Source of the DNA: Hymenopus coronatus
Taxonomy: Eukaryota; Arthropoda; Insecta; Mantodea; Hymenopodidae
Reading direction: 5' to 3'
Assembly: GCA_030762935.1 (NCBI GenBank)
Contig: CM060891.1
Span: 671,001 to 735,000, forward strand
Length of the DNA: 64,000 nucleotides
This document shows positions 1 to 13,328 of the stretch, in pieces (position 1 is the stretch's first letter; every line of letters starts with the position of its first letter). Position numbers and translations under genes: made by a program. The notes below the pieces were generated by a model. The model was not told the DNA's origin. It saw only the letters and a program-made list of their open reading frames with translations, and ran no database searches.

Positions 1-2215
1 CCACAGGGATGGTCGCCACTTACAACATCCACAGGCGTGGTCGCGACTTGCAATAGTCCATGCGAGGGTCACGAAGTACAGCAGTCACCGGCGAGGTCAG
101 GACTTGCAACAGCCACATGCGTGGTCGCGACTAGCAATAATCCAGGCGAGGGTCACGGCTTAGTGCAGTCAAGGTGGTCGCGATTTGCAATAGTCCATGC
201 GAGGGTCAAGGCTTACGGCAGTCACTGGTGAGGTCACAACTTACAACAGCCACAGGCGTGGTCGCGACTTCAGTAGTGCAGGGGAGGGTCACGGCTTACA
301 ACAGTCACAGGCGAGGTCGCGACTGCAGTAGTCACAGGCGTGGTCAAGACTTGCAGCAGTCACAGGCGTGGTCGCGACCTACACAGTCACAGGCGTGGTC
401 GCGACCTGCAGCAGTCACAGGCGAGGTCGCGACTTGCTGCAGTCACAGGCGAGGTCGCGACTTGCAGCAGTCACAGGCGAGGTCGCGACTTGCAGCAGTC
501 ACAGGCGAGGTCGCGACTTGCAGCAGTCAAGGGCGAGGTCGCGACTTGCAGCAGTTACAGGCGTGGTCGCGAATTGCAGGAGTCACAGTCGAGGTCCCGA
601 CTTACAAAAGTCACAGGCGAGGTCGCGAATTGCAGCAGTCACAGGTGAGGTCCCGACTTATAACAGCCACAGGCGAGGTCGTGACTTGCAGCGCTCACAG
701 GCGTGATCAGTACTTACAGCAATAAAAGCCGTGGTCGCGACTTACAACAGTCACAGGAGAGGTGGCGACTTACAACAGTGACAGGCGAGGTCCCGACTTA
801 CAACTGTCACAGGCGAGGTCGCGACCATCAACAGTCACAGGCAAGGTCGCGACTTACAACAGGAACAGGCGAGGTCATGTCTTTTAACAGTCACAGGCGA
901 GGTCCCGACTTACAGCAGCCATAGGCGTGGTGGCGACTTGCAGTAGTCCAGGCGAGGGGCACGGCTTACAGCAGTCACAGGCGTGGTCGCGACTTACAAC
1001 AGCCACAGGCGTGGTCGCGACTTGCAGTAGTCCAGGCGAGGGGCACGGCTTACAGCAGTCACTGGCGAGGTCACGACTTGCAACAGCCGCAGACGTGGTC
1101 ACGACTTACAATAATCCAGGCGAGGGTCACGGCTTACAGCAGCCACAGGCGAGGTTACCACTTACAATAGTCCAGGCAGGGGTCACGGCTTACAGCAGCC
1201 ATAAGCGAGGGTCGCAACTTACAATAGTCCAGGCGAGGGTCACGGCTTATAGCAGCCATATGCGAGGGTTGCGGCCTACAATTGTCCAGGCGAGGGTCAG
1301 GGCTTACAGCAGCCACAATCGAGGGTCGCAACTTACAATAGTCCAGGCGAGGGTCACGGCTTATAGCAGCCATATGCGAGGGTCGCGGCCTACAATAGTC
1401 CATGCGAGGGTCAGGGCTTACAGAAGCCACAATCGAGGGTCGCGACTTACAATAGTCCAGGCGAGGGTCACGGCTTACTGCAGTCACAGGCGTGGTCGCG
1501 ACTTACAATAGTCCAGGCGAGTGTCACGGCTTACAGCAGTCTCTGACGCGGTCACGACCTACAATAGTCATGGCGTGGGTCACGGCTTACAGCAGCCACA
1601 AGCGAGGGTCGCGACTTACTATAGTCCAGGCGAGGGTCAGGGCTTACAGAAGCCATAATCGAGGGTCGCGACTTACAGTAGTCCAGGCGAGGGTCAGGGC
1701 TTATAGCAGCCACAAGCGAGGGTCACGACAAACAATAGTCCAGACGAGGGTCAGGGCTTACTGCAGTCACAGGCGAGGGTCGCGACTTACAATAGTCCAG
1801 GCGAGGGTCACGGCTTACATCAGTCACAGGCTTGCTCGTGACTTACAATAGTCCAGGCGAGGGTCACGGCTTACAGCAGTCACAGGCGAGGTTCGCGTAT
1901 TACAACAGTCAAATGTTAGGTTCGCGACCTACAACAGTCACAGGCGAGGGTCGCGACTTACAATAGTCCAGGCGAGGGTCGCGGCTTCCAAAAATCACAG
2001 CCGAGGGTCGCGACTTGCAGCAGTCACAGGCGAGGGTCGCAACTTGCAGCAGTCACAGGCGAGGGTCGCGACTTTCAGCAATCACAGGCGAGGGTCGCGA
2101 CTTTCAGCAATCACAGGCGAGGGTCGCGACTTGCAGCAGTCACAGGCGAGGGCCGCGACTTGCAGCAGTCACAGGCGACGTCATCATTTACAACAGTCAA
2201 AAACAGGTGAGGTCA

Positions 2216-5036
2216 CGATTTACAACAGTCAATCAAAGGTAAAATCAGTTTTTACAACATTCAATCAAAGGTCAAATTACCTTTTACAATAGTATATCAA
2301 AGGGAAAATCACCTTTTACAACAGTCAATCAAAGGTAAAATCAGCCTTTACAAGTTTTAATCAAGTCTCCTTTTACAACATCCGGTCAAAGGTAAAACCA
2401 TCTTTTACAACAGTCAATCAAAGGTAAAATCACCTTTTACAACAGACAATCAAAGGTAAAATGAGCTTCAACAACATTCAATGAAAGGTAAAATCTCCTT
2501 TCACAACATTCAATCAAAGATAAAATCACCTTTTACAACAGTCAATCAAAGGGAAAATCACCTTTTACAACAGTCAATCAAAGATGAGATCACGATTTAC
2601 AACCCGCAATCACATGTGAGGTCACAATTTACAACAGTTTATCTAAGGTGAGGCCACGACTTACAACAGTCAAGCACTGGTGAAGTCACGATCTACAACA
2701 GTTAATCACAGGCGAGTTCACGTTTTACAACAAGTCAATCACAGGTAAAATCACGACTTACGTCGGCCAATCACAGGTGAGGTAACGTTTTACAGCAGTC
2801 AATAACAAGGAAGGTGACGATTTAGAACAATCAATCACAGCTGATGACTCGACATATAACAATCACAGGTGATGTGCCGATTTACAACAGTCAATCACAG
2901 GTGATGTGCCGATTTACAACAGTCTATCACAGGTGAGGTCACGACTTACAACAGTCAATCACAGGTGAGGTCACGACTTATAACAGTCAATCACAGGTGA
3001 GGTCACGATTTACAACAGTCAATCACGCGTGAGGTCACGACTTACAACAGTCAATCACGCGTGAGGTCACGACTTACAACAGTCAATCACGCGTGAGGTC
3101 ACGACTTACAACAGTCAATCACGCGTGAGGTCACGACTTACAACAGTCAATCACACGTGAGGTCACGACTTACAACAGTCAATCACACGTGAGGTCACGA
3201 CTTACAACAGTCAATCACACGTGAGGTCACGACTTACAACAGTCAATCACACGTGAGGTCACGACTTACAACAGTCAATCACACGTGAGGTCACGACTTA
3301 CAACAGTCAATCACACGTGAGGTCACGACTTACAACAGTCAATCACACGTGAGGTCACGTCTTACAACAGTCAATCACACGTGAGGGCACGACTTACAAC
3401 AGTCAATCACACGTGAGGTCAGGAATTACAAAGGTCAATCACAGGTGAGATCACGACTTAAAACAGTCAATCACAGGGGAGATCACGACTTACAACAGTC
3501 AATCACAGGCGAGGACGCGAATTATAATATTTACACGCGAGGTCCCGACTTGCATCAGTCAGTGACAAGGTCACGACCTACTACAGTCAACACATGGGAG
3601 GTCTGAACTTACAACAGTCAATCAGAGGTGAGGTCACGACTCACAACAGTCTCAGGAGAGGTCACGAATCAGCACTGTCATACACAAGGTCGCGACTTAC
3701 AACAGTCACAGGCAAGGTCATTACTTACACAGACTATCACAGGTGAAGTCACGACTTACCACAGTCGTAGGCGGGGTCACGACTTACCACAGTCACTGGC
3801 CAGGACACGACTTTCAACAGGCAATCACGGGTGACATCATGACTGTCAACAGCAATCACGGGTGAGGCTACAACTTACAAAAGTCAATCACAGGTGAGGT
3901 CACGACTTACAAAAGTCAATCACAGGTGAGGACACGACTTACAACAGACCAGGGTGAGATCACGACCTACAACAGGCATAGGTGAGGTAACGACCTACAA
4001 CAGTCATAGGTGGGGATCACGACCTACAACAGTCAAAGGTGGGGATCACGACCTACAACAGTCAAAGGTGGGGCTCACGACCTACAACAGTCAAAGGTGG
4101 GGATCACGACCTACAACAGTCAAAGGTGGGGATTACGACCTACAACAGTCATAGGTGGGGATCACGACCTACAACAGTCAAAGGTGGGGATCACGACCTA
4201 CAACAGTCAAAGGTGAGGTCACGACCTACAACAGTCATATGTGGGAATCACGACTAACAACAGTCACAGGCGAGATCACGACTTACAACAGACAAAGATG
4301 AGATCACGACCTACAACAGTCATAGGTGGGGATCACGACTAACAACAGTCACAGGCGAGATCACGACCTACAACAGTCAAAGATGAGGTCACGACCTACA
4401 GTAGTCATAGGTGGAGATCACGACCTACAACAGTCATAGGTGAGATCACGACCTTAAACAGACAAAGGTGAGGTCACGACCTACAACAGACAAAGGTGAG
4501 GTCACGACCTACAACAGTCATAGGTGGAGAACACGACTTGCAACAGTCACAGGAGAGGTCACGACTTACAACAGTCACAGAAGGGGTCACCACTTACCAC
4601 AGTCGCAGGCGAGATCACGACTTACCAGAGTCAAAGGCGAGGTCACGATTTACCAGAGTCAAAGGCGAGGTAACGACTTACAACAGGCCGTCACAAGGCA
4701 ACGACTTGCACAGGCTGCCACAAGGTCACGACTTAAAACACGCCGTCACAAGGTCACGACTTAAAACACGCCGTCACAAGGTCACGACTTAAAACACGCC
4801 GTCACAAGGTCACGACTTAAAACACGCCGTCACAAGGTCACGACTTAAAACAGGCCGTCACAAGGACAGGAATTAAAACAGGCCTTCACAAGGTCAGGAA
4901 TTAAAACAGGCGGTCACAAGGACACGACTTACAACAGTCCGTCACAAGGACACGACTTACAAGAGTCCGTCACAAGGACACGACCTACAACAGTCCATCT
5001 TAAGGTCACGACTTACAACAATTTGTCTTAAGGTCA
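2216..5036. repeat. Satellite super-block, first copy
   Basis: Within the satellite, four unit types follow each other in a fixed order. First come AT-rich AATCAAAGGTAAAATCACC units, then AATCACxxGTGAGGTCACG units, then AAAGGTGGGGATCACGACC units, then GGCCGTCACAAGGTCACG units. The same order begins again at 5037. Rare landmark sequences occur in both copies, such as CAGCTGATGACTCGACATA (about 2837 and 5818) and the Leu/Asp-free block TTTTAATCA followed by TCTCC near 2360 and 5240. Confidence 0.8.
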
Positions 5037-8000
5037 CGATTTACAACAGTCAATCAAAGGTAAAATCAGTTCTTACAACATTCAATCAAAGGTAAAGTCA
5101 CCTTTTACAATAGTATATCAAAGGAAAAATCACCTTTTACAATAGTATATCAAAGGAAAAATCACCTTTTACAACAGTCAATCAAAGGTACAAATACCTT
5201 TTACAACAGTCAATCAAAGGTAAAATCAGCCTTTACAAGTTTTAATCATGTCTCCTTTTACAACATCCGGTCAAAGCTAAAACCATCTTTTACAACAGTC
5301 AATCAAAGGTGAAATCACCTTTTACAAGAGACAATCAAAGGTAAAATGAGTTTTATAACATTCAATGAAAGGTAAAAACTGCTTTTACAACATTCAATCA
5401 AAGGTAAAAATCACCTTTTACAACAGTCAATCAAAGGGAAAATCACCTTTTGCAACAGTCAATCAAAGATGAGATCACGATTTACAACCCGCAATCACAT
5501 GTGAGGTCACAATTTACAACAGTTTATCTAAGGTGAGTGCACGACTTACAACAGTCAAGCACTGGTGAGGTCACGATCTACAACAGTTAATCACAGGCGA
5601 GTTCACGTTTTACAACAGTCAATCAAAGATGAGATCACGATTTACAACCCGCAATCACATATGAGGTCATAATTTACAACATTTTATCTAAGGTGAGGGA
5701 ACGATTTACAACAGTCAAGCACTGGTGAAGTCACGATCTACAACAGTTAATCACAGGCAAGTTAACGTTTTACAACAGTCAATAACAAGGAAGGTGACAA
5801 TTTAGAACAATCAATCACAGCTGATGACTCGACATATAACAGTCAATCACAGGTGATGTGACGATTTACAACAGTCAATCACAGGTGATGTGACGATTTA
5901 CAACAGTCAATCACAGGTGAGGTCACGACTTACAACAGTCAATCACAGGTGAGGTCACGACTTACAACAGTCAATCACAGGTGAGGTCACGACTTACAAC
6001 AGTCAATCACAGGTGATGTCACGACTTACAACAGTCAATCACAGGTGAGGTCACGACTTACAACAGTCAATCACAGGTGAGGTCACGACTTACAACAGTC
6101 AATCACACGTGAGGTCACGAATTTTAACAGGCAATCACAGGTGAGGTCACGACTTACAACAGACAAACACAGTGGAGATCACGACTTACAACAGTCAATC
6201 ACAGGCGAGGACGCAAATTATAACATTTACACGCGAGATCCCGACTTGCATCAGTCAGTGACAAGGTCACAACCTACAACAGTCAACCACAGGTGAGGTC
6301 TGAACTTACAACAGTCAATCAGAGGTGAGGTCACGACTCACAACAGTCTCAGGAGAGGTCACGAATTAGCACTGTCATACACAAAGTCGCGACTTACAAC
6401 AGTCACAGGCAAGGTCATTACTTACAACAGACTATCACAGGTGAAGTCACGACTTATAACAGACAAAGGTGAGGTCACATTTAACAACAGTCACTGACAA
6501 GGACATGACTTTCAACAGGCAATCACGGGTGAGGTCACGACTTACAACAATCACGGGTGAGGCTACAACTTACAAAAGTCAATCACAGCTGAGGTCACGA
6601 CTTACAGCAGACCCTGGTGAGATCACGACCTACAACAGACCCTGGTGAGATCACGACCTACAACAGTCAAAGGTGAGATCACCACCTACAACAGTCAAAG
6701 GCGAGATCACCACCTACAACAGTCAAAGGCGAGGTCACGACCTACAACAGTCAAAGGTGAGGTCACGACCTACAACAGTCGCAGGAGAGGTCACGACCTA
6801 CAACAGTCTCAGGTGAGGTCACCACTTACCACAGTCACAGGCGAGGTCACGACTTACCAGAGTCAAAGGTGAGGTCACGACTTACCAGAGTCAAAGGCGA
6901 GGTCACGACTTACCAGAGTCAAAGGCGAGGTCACGACTTACCAGAGTCAAAGGCGAGGTCACGACTTACCAGAGTCAAAGGCGAGGTCACGACTTACAAC
7001 AGTCACAGGTGAGGTCACCACTTACCAGAGTCAAAGTCGAGGTCACGACTTACCAGAGTCAAAGGCGAGGTAACGACTTACAACAGTCGCAGGCGAGGTC
7101 ACGACTTACAACAGTCGCAGGCGAGGTCACGACTTACAACAGCCGCAGGCGAGGTCACGACTTACCAGAGTCAAAGGCGAGGTAACGACTTACAACATGC
7201 TGTCATAAGGTCACGACTTGCAACAGGCCGTCACAAGGTCACGACTTGCAACAGGCCGTCACAAGGTCACGACCTGCAACAGGCCGTCACAAGGTCACGT
7301 CTTAAAACAGGCCGTCACAAGGTCACGACTTGCAACAGGCCGTCACAAGGTCACGTCTTAAAACAGGCCGTCACAATGTCAGGATTTAAAACGGGCCGTC
7401 ACAAGGTCACGACGTGCACAGGCTGTCAAAAGGTCACGACTTGTACAGGCTGACACAAGGTCACGACCTGCAACAGGCCGTCACAAGGTCACGACTTGCA
7501 ACAGGCCGTCACAAGGTCACGTCTTAAAACAGGCCGTCACAATGTCAGGATTTAAAACGGGCCGTCACAAGGTCACGACGTGCACAGGCTGTCAAAAGGT
7601 CACGACTTGTACAGGCTGACACAAGGTCACGACCTGCAACAGGCCGTCACAAGGTCACGACTTAAAACAGTCCGTCACAAGCTCACGACTTAAAACAGTC
7701 CGTCACAAGCTCACGACTTAAAACAGTCCGTCACAAGGACACGACCTACAACAATCCGTCTTAAGGTCACGACTTACAACAGCCCGCCACAAGGTCACGA
7801 CTTACAACAGGCCGTCACAAGGTAACGACTTAAAACAGGCCGTCACAAGGTAACGACTTAAAACAGGCCGTCACAAGGTCACGACTTAAAACAGTCCGTC
7901 ACAAGGACACGACTTACAACAGTCCGTCACAAGGTCACGACTTAAAACAGTCCGTCACAAGCTCACGACTTAAAACAGTCCGTCACAAGCTCACGACTTA

Positions 8001-8450
8001 AAACAGTCCGTCACAAGCTCACGACTTACAACAGTCCGCCACAAGGTCACGACTTACAACAGCCCGCCACAAGGTCACGACTTACAACAGCCCGTCACAA
8101 GGTCACATCTTACAACAGTCCCTCTTAAGGTCACGACTTACAACAGTCCCTCTTAAGGTCACGACTTACAACAGTCCCTCTTAAGGTCACGACTTACAAC
8201 AGTCCCTCTTAAGGTCACGACTTACAACAGTCCCTCTTAAGGTCACGACTTACAACAGTCCCTCTTAAGGTCACGACTTACAACAGTCCCTCTTAAGGTC
8301 ACGACTTACAACATTCCCTCTTAAGGTCACGACTTACAACACTCAGTCACAAGGTCACGACTTACAACAATCAGTCACAAGGTCACGACTTACAACAATC
8401 AGTCACAAGGTCACGACTTACAACACTCAGTCACAAGGTCACGACATTAA
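5037..8450. repeat. Satellite super-block, second copy
   Basis: This repeats the unit-type order of 2216-5036 with the same landmark variants, but is longer. It has extra AAAGGCGAGGTCACGACTT units near 6840-7200 and a much expanded GGCCGTCACAAGG and CCCTCTTAAGG section at 7200-8330. It contains its own internal duplication of about 166 bp: the rare variant AGGATTTAAAACGGGCCGTC occurs at 7381 and again at 7547 with matching flanks. Confidence 0.75.
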
Positions 8451-9028
8451 ACAATCAGAGGCGATTTCGCGAATTACAACAATGGGAGACGAGGTCACGA
8501 CTTACAACAGTCACAGGCGAGGTAAAGACAACAGTCAATCACAGTTGAAGTTACAACTTACTGCAGTCACATGTGAGGTTACGACTTGCAACAGTCAATA
8601 ACAGGCGAAGTCACGACTTACAATAGTCAATCACAGGCGAGGTCACGACTTACAGAAGTCGCATGTGAGGTCACAACTTACAATAATCACAGGTGAGGTC
8701 ACGACTTTCAATAGGCAATCACGGGTGAGGTCACGGCTATACAGAGCAATCACGGGCGAGTCCCCGAGTTATAACAGTCATCCACAGGTGAGGCCACGAT
8801 TTACAACATTCAGTCACCGGTGACGTCACGACTCACCATGTTTACAGTCGAGGTCACACTTACAATACTTACAGTCGAGGTCACGACTTACAATACTTAC
8901 AGTCGGGGTCACACTTACAATACTTACAGTCAAGGACACGGCTTACAATACTTACAGTCGAGGTCACGACTTACAATACTTACAGTCGAGGTCACGACTT
9001 ACAATACTTACAGTCGAGGTCACACTTA

Positions 9029-9924
9029 CAAAACCACGTGTTCCAGATATTACGGGATATGGATATCTGGTTTCAAACGCTAGGAGTATAGCATTTGCTA
9101 AGTGACAGGACACAAGCTGTTTCAGTTCGCGTACTTACAGTGTACCAACGTAACGGTAACACACTTCAGAATGGCAAATCATCTGAGAAGGTTGGTAGCC
9201 CTTGCACGGCGTTTCTCTTCTTCGTTAATGAATTCAGAACTCCTAATTTACTCTCTTTTGATCTACGAAATAGACAAAGGAAAATAAATTGCTTCTCTCG
9301 TCTTTCACACAGTGAAACTTAATTAAAAGGCGAGGAGGTCGAGCTACACCCGGCGCTCATATCTTAACAACTTACTCAGTTTTACTTTCTCTAGTACGTA
9401 TTGTATTCCACCGATGTGGAGATTTAACCGGAAAATGAGCTTAAAATGTACAAAAATTGGTATTAAGTTAAACATTTTCAGAGGATGCGACGCGATGGTT
9501 TAAAACAGAATCCCATCACTAGCAACCTTTTACAAGGAAATGTTTCGAAATGCTTGCGTTCCTATAAAGCAACTAATAATTTTGGTTAGAATACACATTT
9601 TAAGATACTTCCATGATAACTTCATCTGGGAATATCCTCTTCATTCGTATATAACTCGTAAAGAGCAAGAAAATGCCTTGAGGATATACAGGATGATACA
9701 AAATTAACTTTAAAAACTTTAGAGACAGGTTTCGTGCATCAGATCAACAAATATTGTTCATATAAACACATGCCCCAAAACCCTTCGTTCTCAATTTCTC
9801 GAGGTTCAAAATGTTTTAAGTCAAACATTTAAAAATACGCATTTATTTTATTTTTCACGTTGTCAGCTTGTTAGAAGGTATTACACACAAACACCTTTCA
9901 TAGAAAATTTCTAACTTTTGGATC
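9029..9924. other. Non-tandem spacer between two satellites
   Basis: The tandem structure stops near 9028. This stretch has ordinary base composition and only short open frames, none resembling a known protein. Its middle part (about 9395-9560) resembles family X, annotated separately. Nothing else is recognised. Confidence 0.6.
9395..9560 (+). repeat. Degenerate family X copy (X1)
   Basis: A diverged match to the family X copy at 62936-63330. The shared order of blocks is ATTGTATTCCACC, then GAGATTTAACCGGAAAATG, then TTGGTATTAAGTTAA, then GGATGCGACGCGATG, then GGAAATGTTTCGAAA. The GT tract found in other copies is missing here. Homology is judged by eye from the order and spacing of these blocks. 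Confidence 0.5.
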
Positions 9925-11488
9925 AGGACAAGCAGGAACTCGTCTCAGCATGGGCACTCCCATTTGGTGTGGTATCATTCCACACAAACACCACTCATAG
10001 CAACTGTGCTCCTCTTGATTCTTGAAAAGCAGGAACTCGTCTGAGCATGCACACTCCCAGTTGGTGTCGTATCATTCCACACAAACACCACTCATAGCAA
10101 CTGTGCTCCTCTTGATTCTTGAAAAGCAGGAACTCGTCTGAGCATGCACACTCCCAGTTGGTGTCGTATCATTCCACACAAACACCACTCATAGCAACTG
10201 TGCTCCTCTTGATTCTTGAAAAGTAGGAACTCGTCTGAGCATGCACACTCCCAGTTGGTGTCGTATCATTCCACACAAACACCACTCATAGCAACTGTGT
10301 CCTTTTGATTCTGGACAAGCAGGAATGCGTCTTAGCATGGACACTCCCATTTGGTGTGGTATCATTCCACACAAACACCACTCATAGCGACTTAGCTCCT
10401 CTTGATTCTGGACGAGCAGGAACTCGTCTGAGCATGGATACACCCAGTTGGTGTCGTATCATTCCACACAAATACCACTCATACCGACTGTGCTCCTCTT
10501 GATTCTCGACAAGCAGGAACTCGTCTCAGAATGGACACACCCAGTTGGTGTCTTATCATTCCACACAAACACCACTCATAGCGACTGTGCTGCTCTTTAT
10601 TCTCGACAAGCAGGAACTCGTCTCAGCATGGACACTCCCAGTTGGTGTCGTATCATTCCACACAATACCACTCATAGCAACTGTGCTGCTCTTGATTCTC
10701 GACAAGCAGGAACTCGTCTGACCATGGACACTACCAGTTGATGTATCATTCCACACAATACCACTCATAGCAACTGTACTGCTCTTGATTCTCGACAAGC
10801 AGGAACTCGTCTGAGCATGGACACACCCAGTTGGTGTCATATCATTCCACACAAACACCACTCATAGCGACTGTGCTGCTCTTTATTCTCGACAAGCAGG
10901 AACTGGTGTCAGCATGGACACTAACAGTTGATGTATCATTCCGCACAATACCACTCATAGCAACTGTACTGCTCTTGATTCTCGACAAGCAGGAACTGGT
11001 GTCAGCATGGACACTACCAGTTGATGTATCATTCCACACAATACCACTCATAGCAACTGTACTGCTCTTGATTCTCGACAAGCAGGAACTCGTCTCAGCA
11101 TGGACACTCCCAGTTGGTGTCGTATCATTCCACACAATACCACTAATAGCAACTGTGCTGCTCTTTATTCTCGACAAGCAGGAACTCGTCTGAGCATGGA
11201 CACACCCAGTTGATGTATCATTCCACACAATACCACTCATAGCAACTGTACTGCTCTTGATTCTTGACAAGCAGGAACTCGTCTGAGCATGGACACTACC
11301 AGTTGATGTATCATTCCACACAATACCACTCATAGCAACTGTACTGCTCTTGATTCTCGACAAGCAGGAACTGGTGTCAGCATGGACACACCCAGTTGAT
11401 GTATCATTCCACACAATACCACTCATAGCAACTGTACTGCTCTTGATTCTCGACAAGCAGGAACTGCTCTCAGCATGGACTCTCCCAG
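9925..11488. repeat. 91-97 bp minisatellite
   Basis: About 16 tandem units, each containing ACAAGCAGGAACTCGTCT, then CATTCCACACAA and CACTCATAGCAACTGTGCT. The first units are spaced 97, 97, 97 and 96 bp apart (AGCAGG at 9931, 10028, 10125, 10222 and 10318). Later units are shorter, because GGTGTCGTATC is replaced by GATGTATC and ACAAACACC by ACAATACC. Long open frames on both strands come from the near multiple-of-three period and are not gene-like. Confidence 0.92.
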
Positions 11489-11932
11489 TAGGGGTTGCAG
11501 GCCTGCATGTCACGCACATTAAGAGTTTCTTCATCCGGGATGTCTGCTGCAAAAACAATTGTTTAAGATAATCTCAACGACAAAAATCAAACGTATTGAG
11601 GTCAAGGGAAGGAACAGCCCATTGGACTGGACCCCGTTACCTATCAATTTGCCATGCTATATACTATCCAGTGAGAAAAAATGTGCTAGAGCGCCAAGTA
11701 GCTTCTTAATGTCATAGGCACATTTTCTAATAATTGTGGGAGCGTGTTCTGTAGAATGCATTACACAAGTAGCCATGACATCACAAGATGCAGGGTAAAA
11801 TATGTCAAAGCCTACTATAATTAAGTAAATAAATAAATGAAGTTATTCGGTTGCACTCGGAAAGTTGTCGAAGGTGACTTTCATTAATGAATAGATCACG
11901 CGAAAACGAATCGTTTTAGAGCTATTGTTATA
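11489..11932. other. Unique spacer before mariner A
   Basis: Non-repetitive sequence between the minisatellite and the mariner insertion. It holds no open frame of note and no recognised motif. The last bases before the element are the TA target dinucleotide at 11931-11932. Confidence 0.6.
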
Positions 11933-13232
11933 CGAGGTACGTCCAGAAAGTAAGTTCTGTTTCAATTTATCTCCGCTACAGCGCTGCGATCGCAGTTCCG
12001 CACATGCGCGGTAGACGCTCTGTATCAAGGAGAAGAAACGTGTGCTATTTTGAGATCGCTGTCAGCCCCATACGCTTTGTTGTGCTTGTTTACAATGTCG
12101 GTGTTGATTGAAAATCCCACCGCTTGTGAAATCAGATCTGCGATTCGTTTTCTGAATGCTAGGAAAGTGAAACCAATTGAAGTTTATCGGCAAGTTTGCA
12201 AGTTTACGGACAAAATGCGACGAGTGATTCAATGGTGAGAAGATGGGTCCGACAGTTCAATTAAGGACGTAGTGAAGTGCACGATGAAGAACGTAGTGGG
12301 CGTCCATCTTTGGTTACAGAAGTATTGGTTCACGCGATTGATGACAAGATCCGGAAAACCGCAAGTTTACAATTACTGCTCTCGCTATGGAGTTTCCTAA
12401 AAGCTCACGATCACTAATTCATGAAATTCTTACAGAAAAAATGAAATTTCGTAAACTTTGCTCGCGTTGGGTACCAAAGATTCTTACTGAGCAACACAAA
12501 ACAAAATGGATGAGTAGTGCACTTTAGTTTTTGACCCGTTATGATGAAGACGGCAAAGAATTTGACACAGATAGTCACAGGAGATGAGACTTGGGTTTCT
12601 TACGACACCCCTGAAAGTAAGCGGCAATCAATGGAATGGAGGCACACTTCATCCCCAGCAAAGGTTAAGCCGAAACAAATCTTTGACACCTCCAAAAATT
12701 ATGCGCACAGTGTTCTGGGACTGGAAAGGCATTTTACTCATTGATTTCTTACCGCGTGGTCAAACAATCAATTAAGAGATTGTGCCGCGCAATACAGAAT
12801 AAGAGCTGAGGATTGTTGTCAAATGGTGGTGTTTTTCTTACGACAACGCACGCCCACACACTGCAAATGTGACAATAAACCTCCTACAGAGGTTTGGCTG
12901 GGACGTGTTTGACCATCCTCCGTACAGCCCTGACCTCGCTCCTAGCGACTTTCATCTGTTCTTACATCTCAAAGTCCTTCCTTGGCGGTCAACACTTCAA
13001 CAATGACGAAGAGCTGAAGGAAAATGTTTCCAAATTTTTGATGACACAGGCGGCAAACTTCTATGAAGAAGGTATACAAAAACTTGTGTCACGCATTGAC
13101 AAATGTCTGCAAATTTCGGCAGTTATGTGGAAAAGTAGTTTAAGAGTTGTAGAATTTTGTGCAATAAATAATTATTCTGTATCTGCACACAAATTAATTT
13201 TATTACCAAACTTACTTTCTGGATGTACCTCG
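11933..13232 (+). mobile_element. mariner (DD34D) element, copy A
   Basis: A 1300 bp element flanked by TA on both sides (11931-11932 and 13233-13234), the expected target duplication for mariner. Its ends are inverted repeats of about 25 bp: the left starts CGAGGTACGTCCAGAAAGTA and the right end is its near-perfect complement (about 13208-13232). Length, TA duplication and terminal repeats all fit a full-length mariner. The internal gene is broken. The element lies less than 100 bp from the start of the 60 bp satellite. Confidence 0.93.
12095..13138 (+). pseudogene. mariner transposase pseudogene, copy A
   Basis: This is the decayed transposase, a cut-and-paste enzyme acting on the terminal repeats. 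The start ATG at 12095 gives MSVLIENPTACEIRSAIRF, the N-terminal helix-turn-helix region. The reading frame is lost near 12205. Later pieces include the first catalytic region GDETWVSYDTPES (about 12582-12620), a second catalytic region in which the usual HDN reads YDN (about 12840), PYSPDLAPSDFHLF with the third Asp (about 12925-12960), and a C-terminus ending at TAG 13136-13138. An in-frame TAG lies at 12525-12527 and a frameshift near 12975-12985; copy B shares both. A deletion removes sequence after RGQTIN near 12770. It cannot make active enzyme. Confidence 0.93.
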
Positions 13233-13328
13233 TATATTCTCTTGTTCCGATGTGAGAGATCCATACCCAGAGACTGTAAAAATTTTTTTGAGTTATATTG
13301 TATACGGGAAAAAAGCTGTCTGAAAACA

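Larger units (their letters stand above)
1..9028. repeat. 28-32 bp GTCACGAC satellite array
   Basis: A tandem array runs from the window edge to about 9028. Every unit is a variant of one core, roughly GTCACAGGCGAGGTCACGAC followed by TTACAACA. Unit length is 28 bp in the GC-rich start (1-2200, many TCGCGA), 32 bp around 2600-3780 (GTCAATCACACGTGAGG type), 29 bp around 3950-4450 (GTCAAAGGTGGGGATCACG type) and 28 bp where GGCCGTCACAAGG units occur. Around 1000-1900 two unit types alternate, giving a dimer of about 57 bp. The short open frames translated from it are repeat artefacts. The left end is not in the window. Confidence 0.95.

Noticed and set aside
1..9028. CRISPR-like array of short repeats
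   Set aside because: Units are contiguous with gradual drift and no unique spacers of regular length; the host is eukaryotic and no cas genes are present.
1..9083. Short Arg/Ser/Thr-rich proteins in the first 9 kb
   Set aside because: They are translations of the 28-32 bp satellite, present in several frames at once, with no conserved domain.
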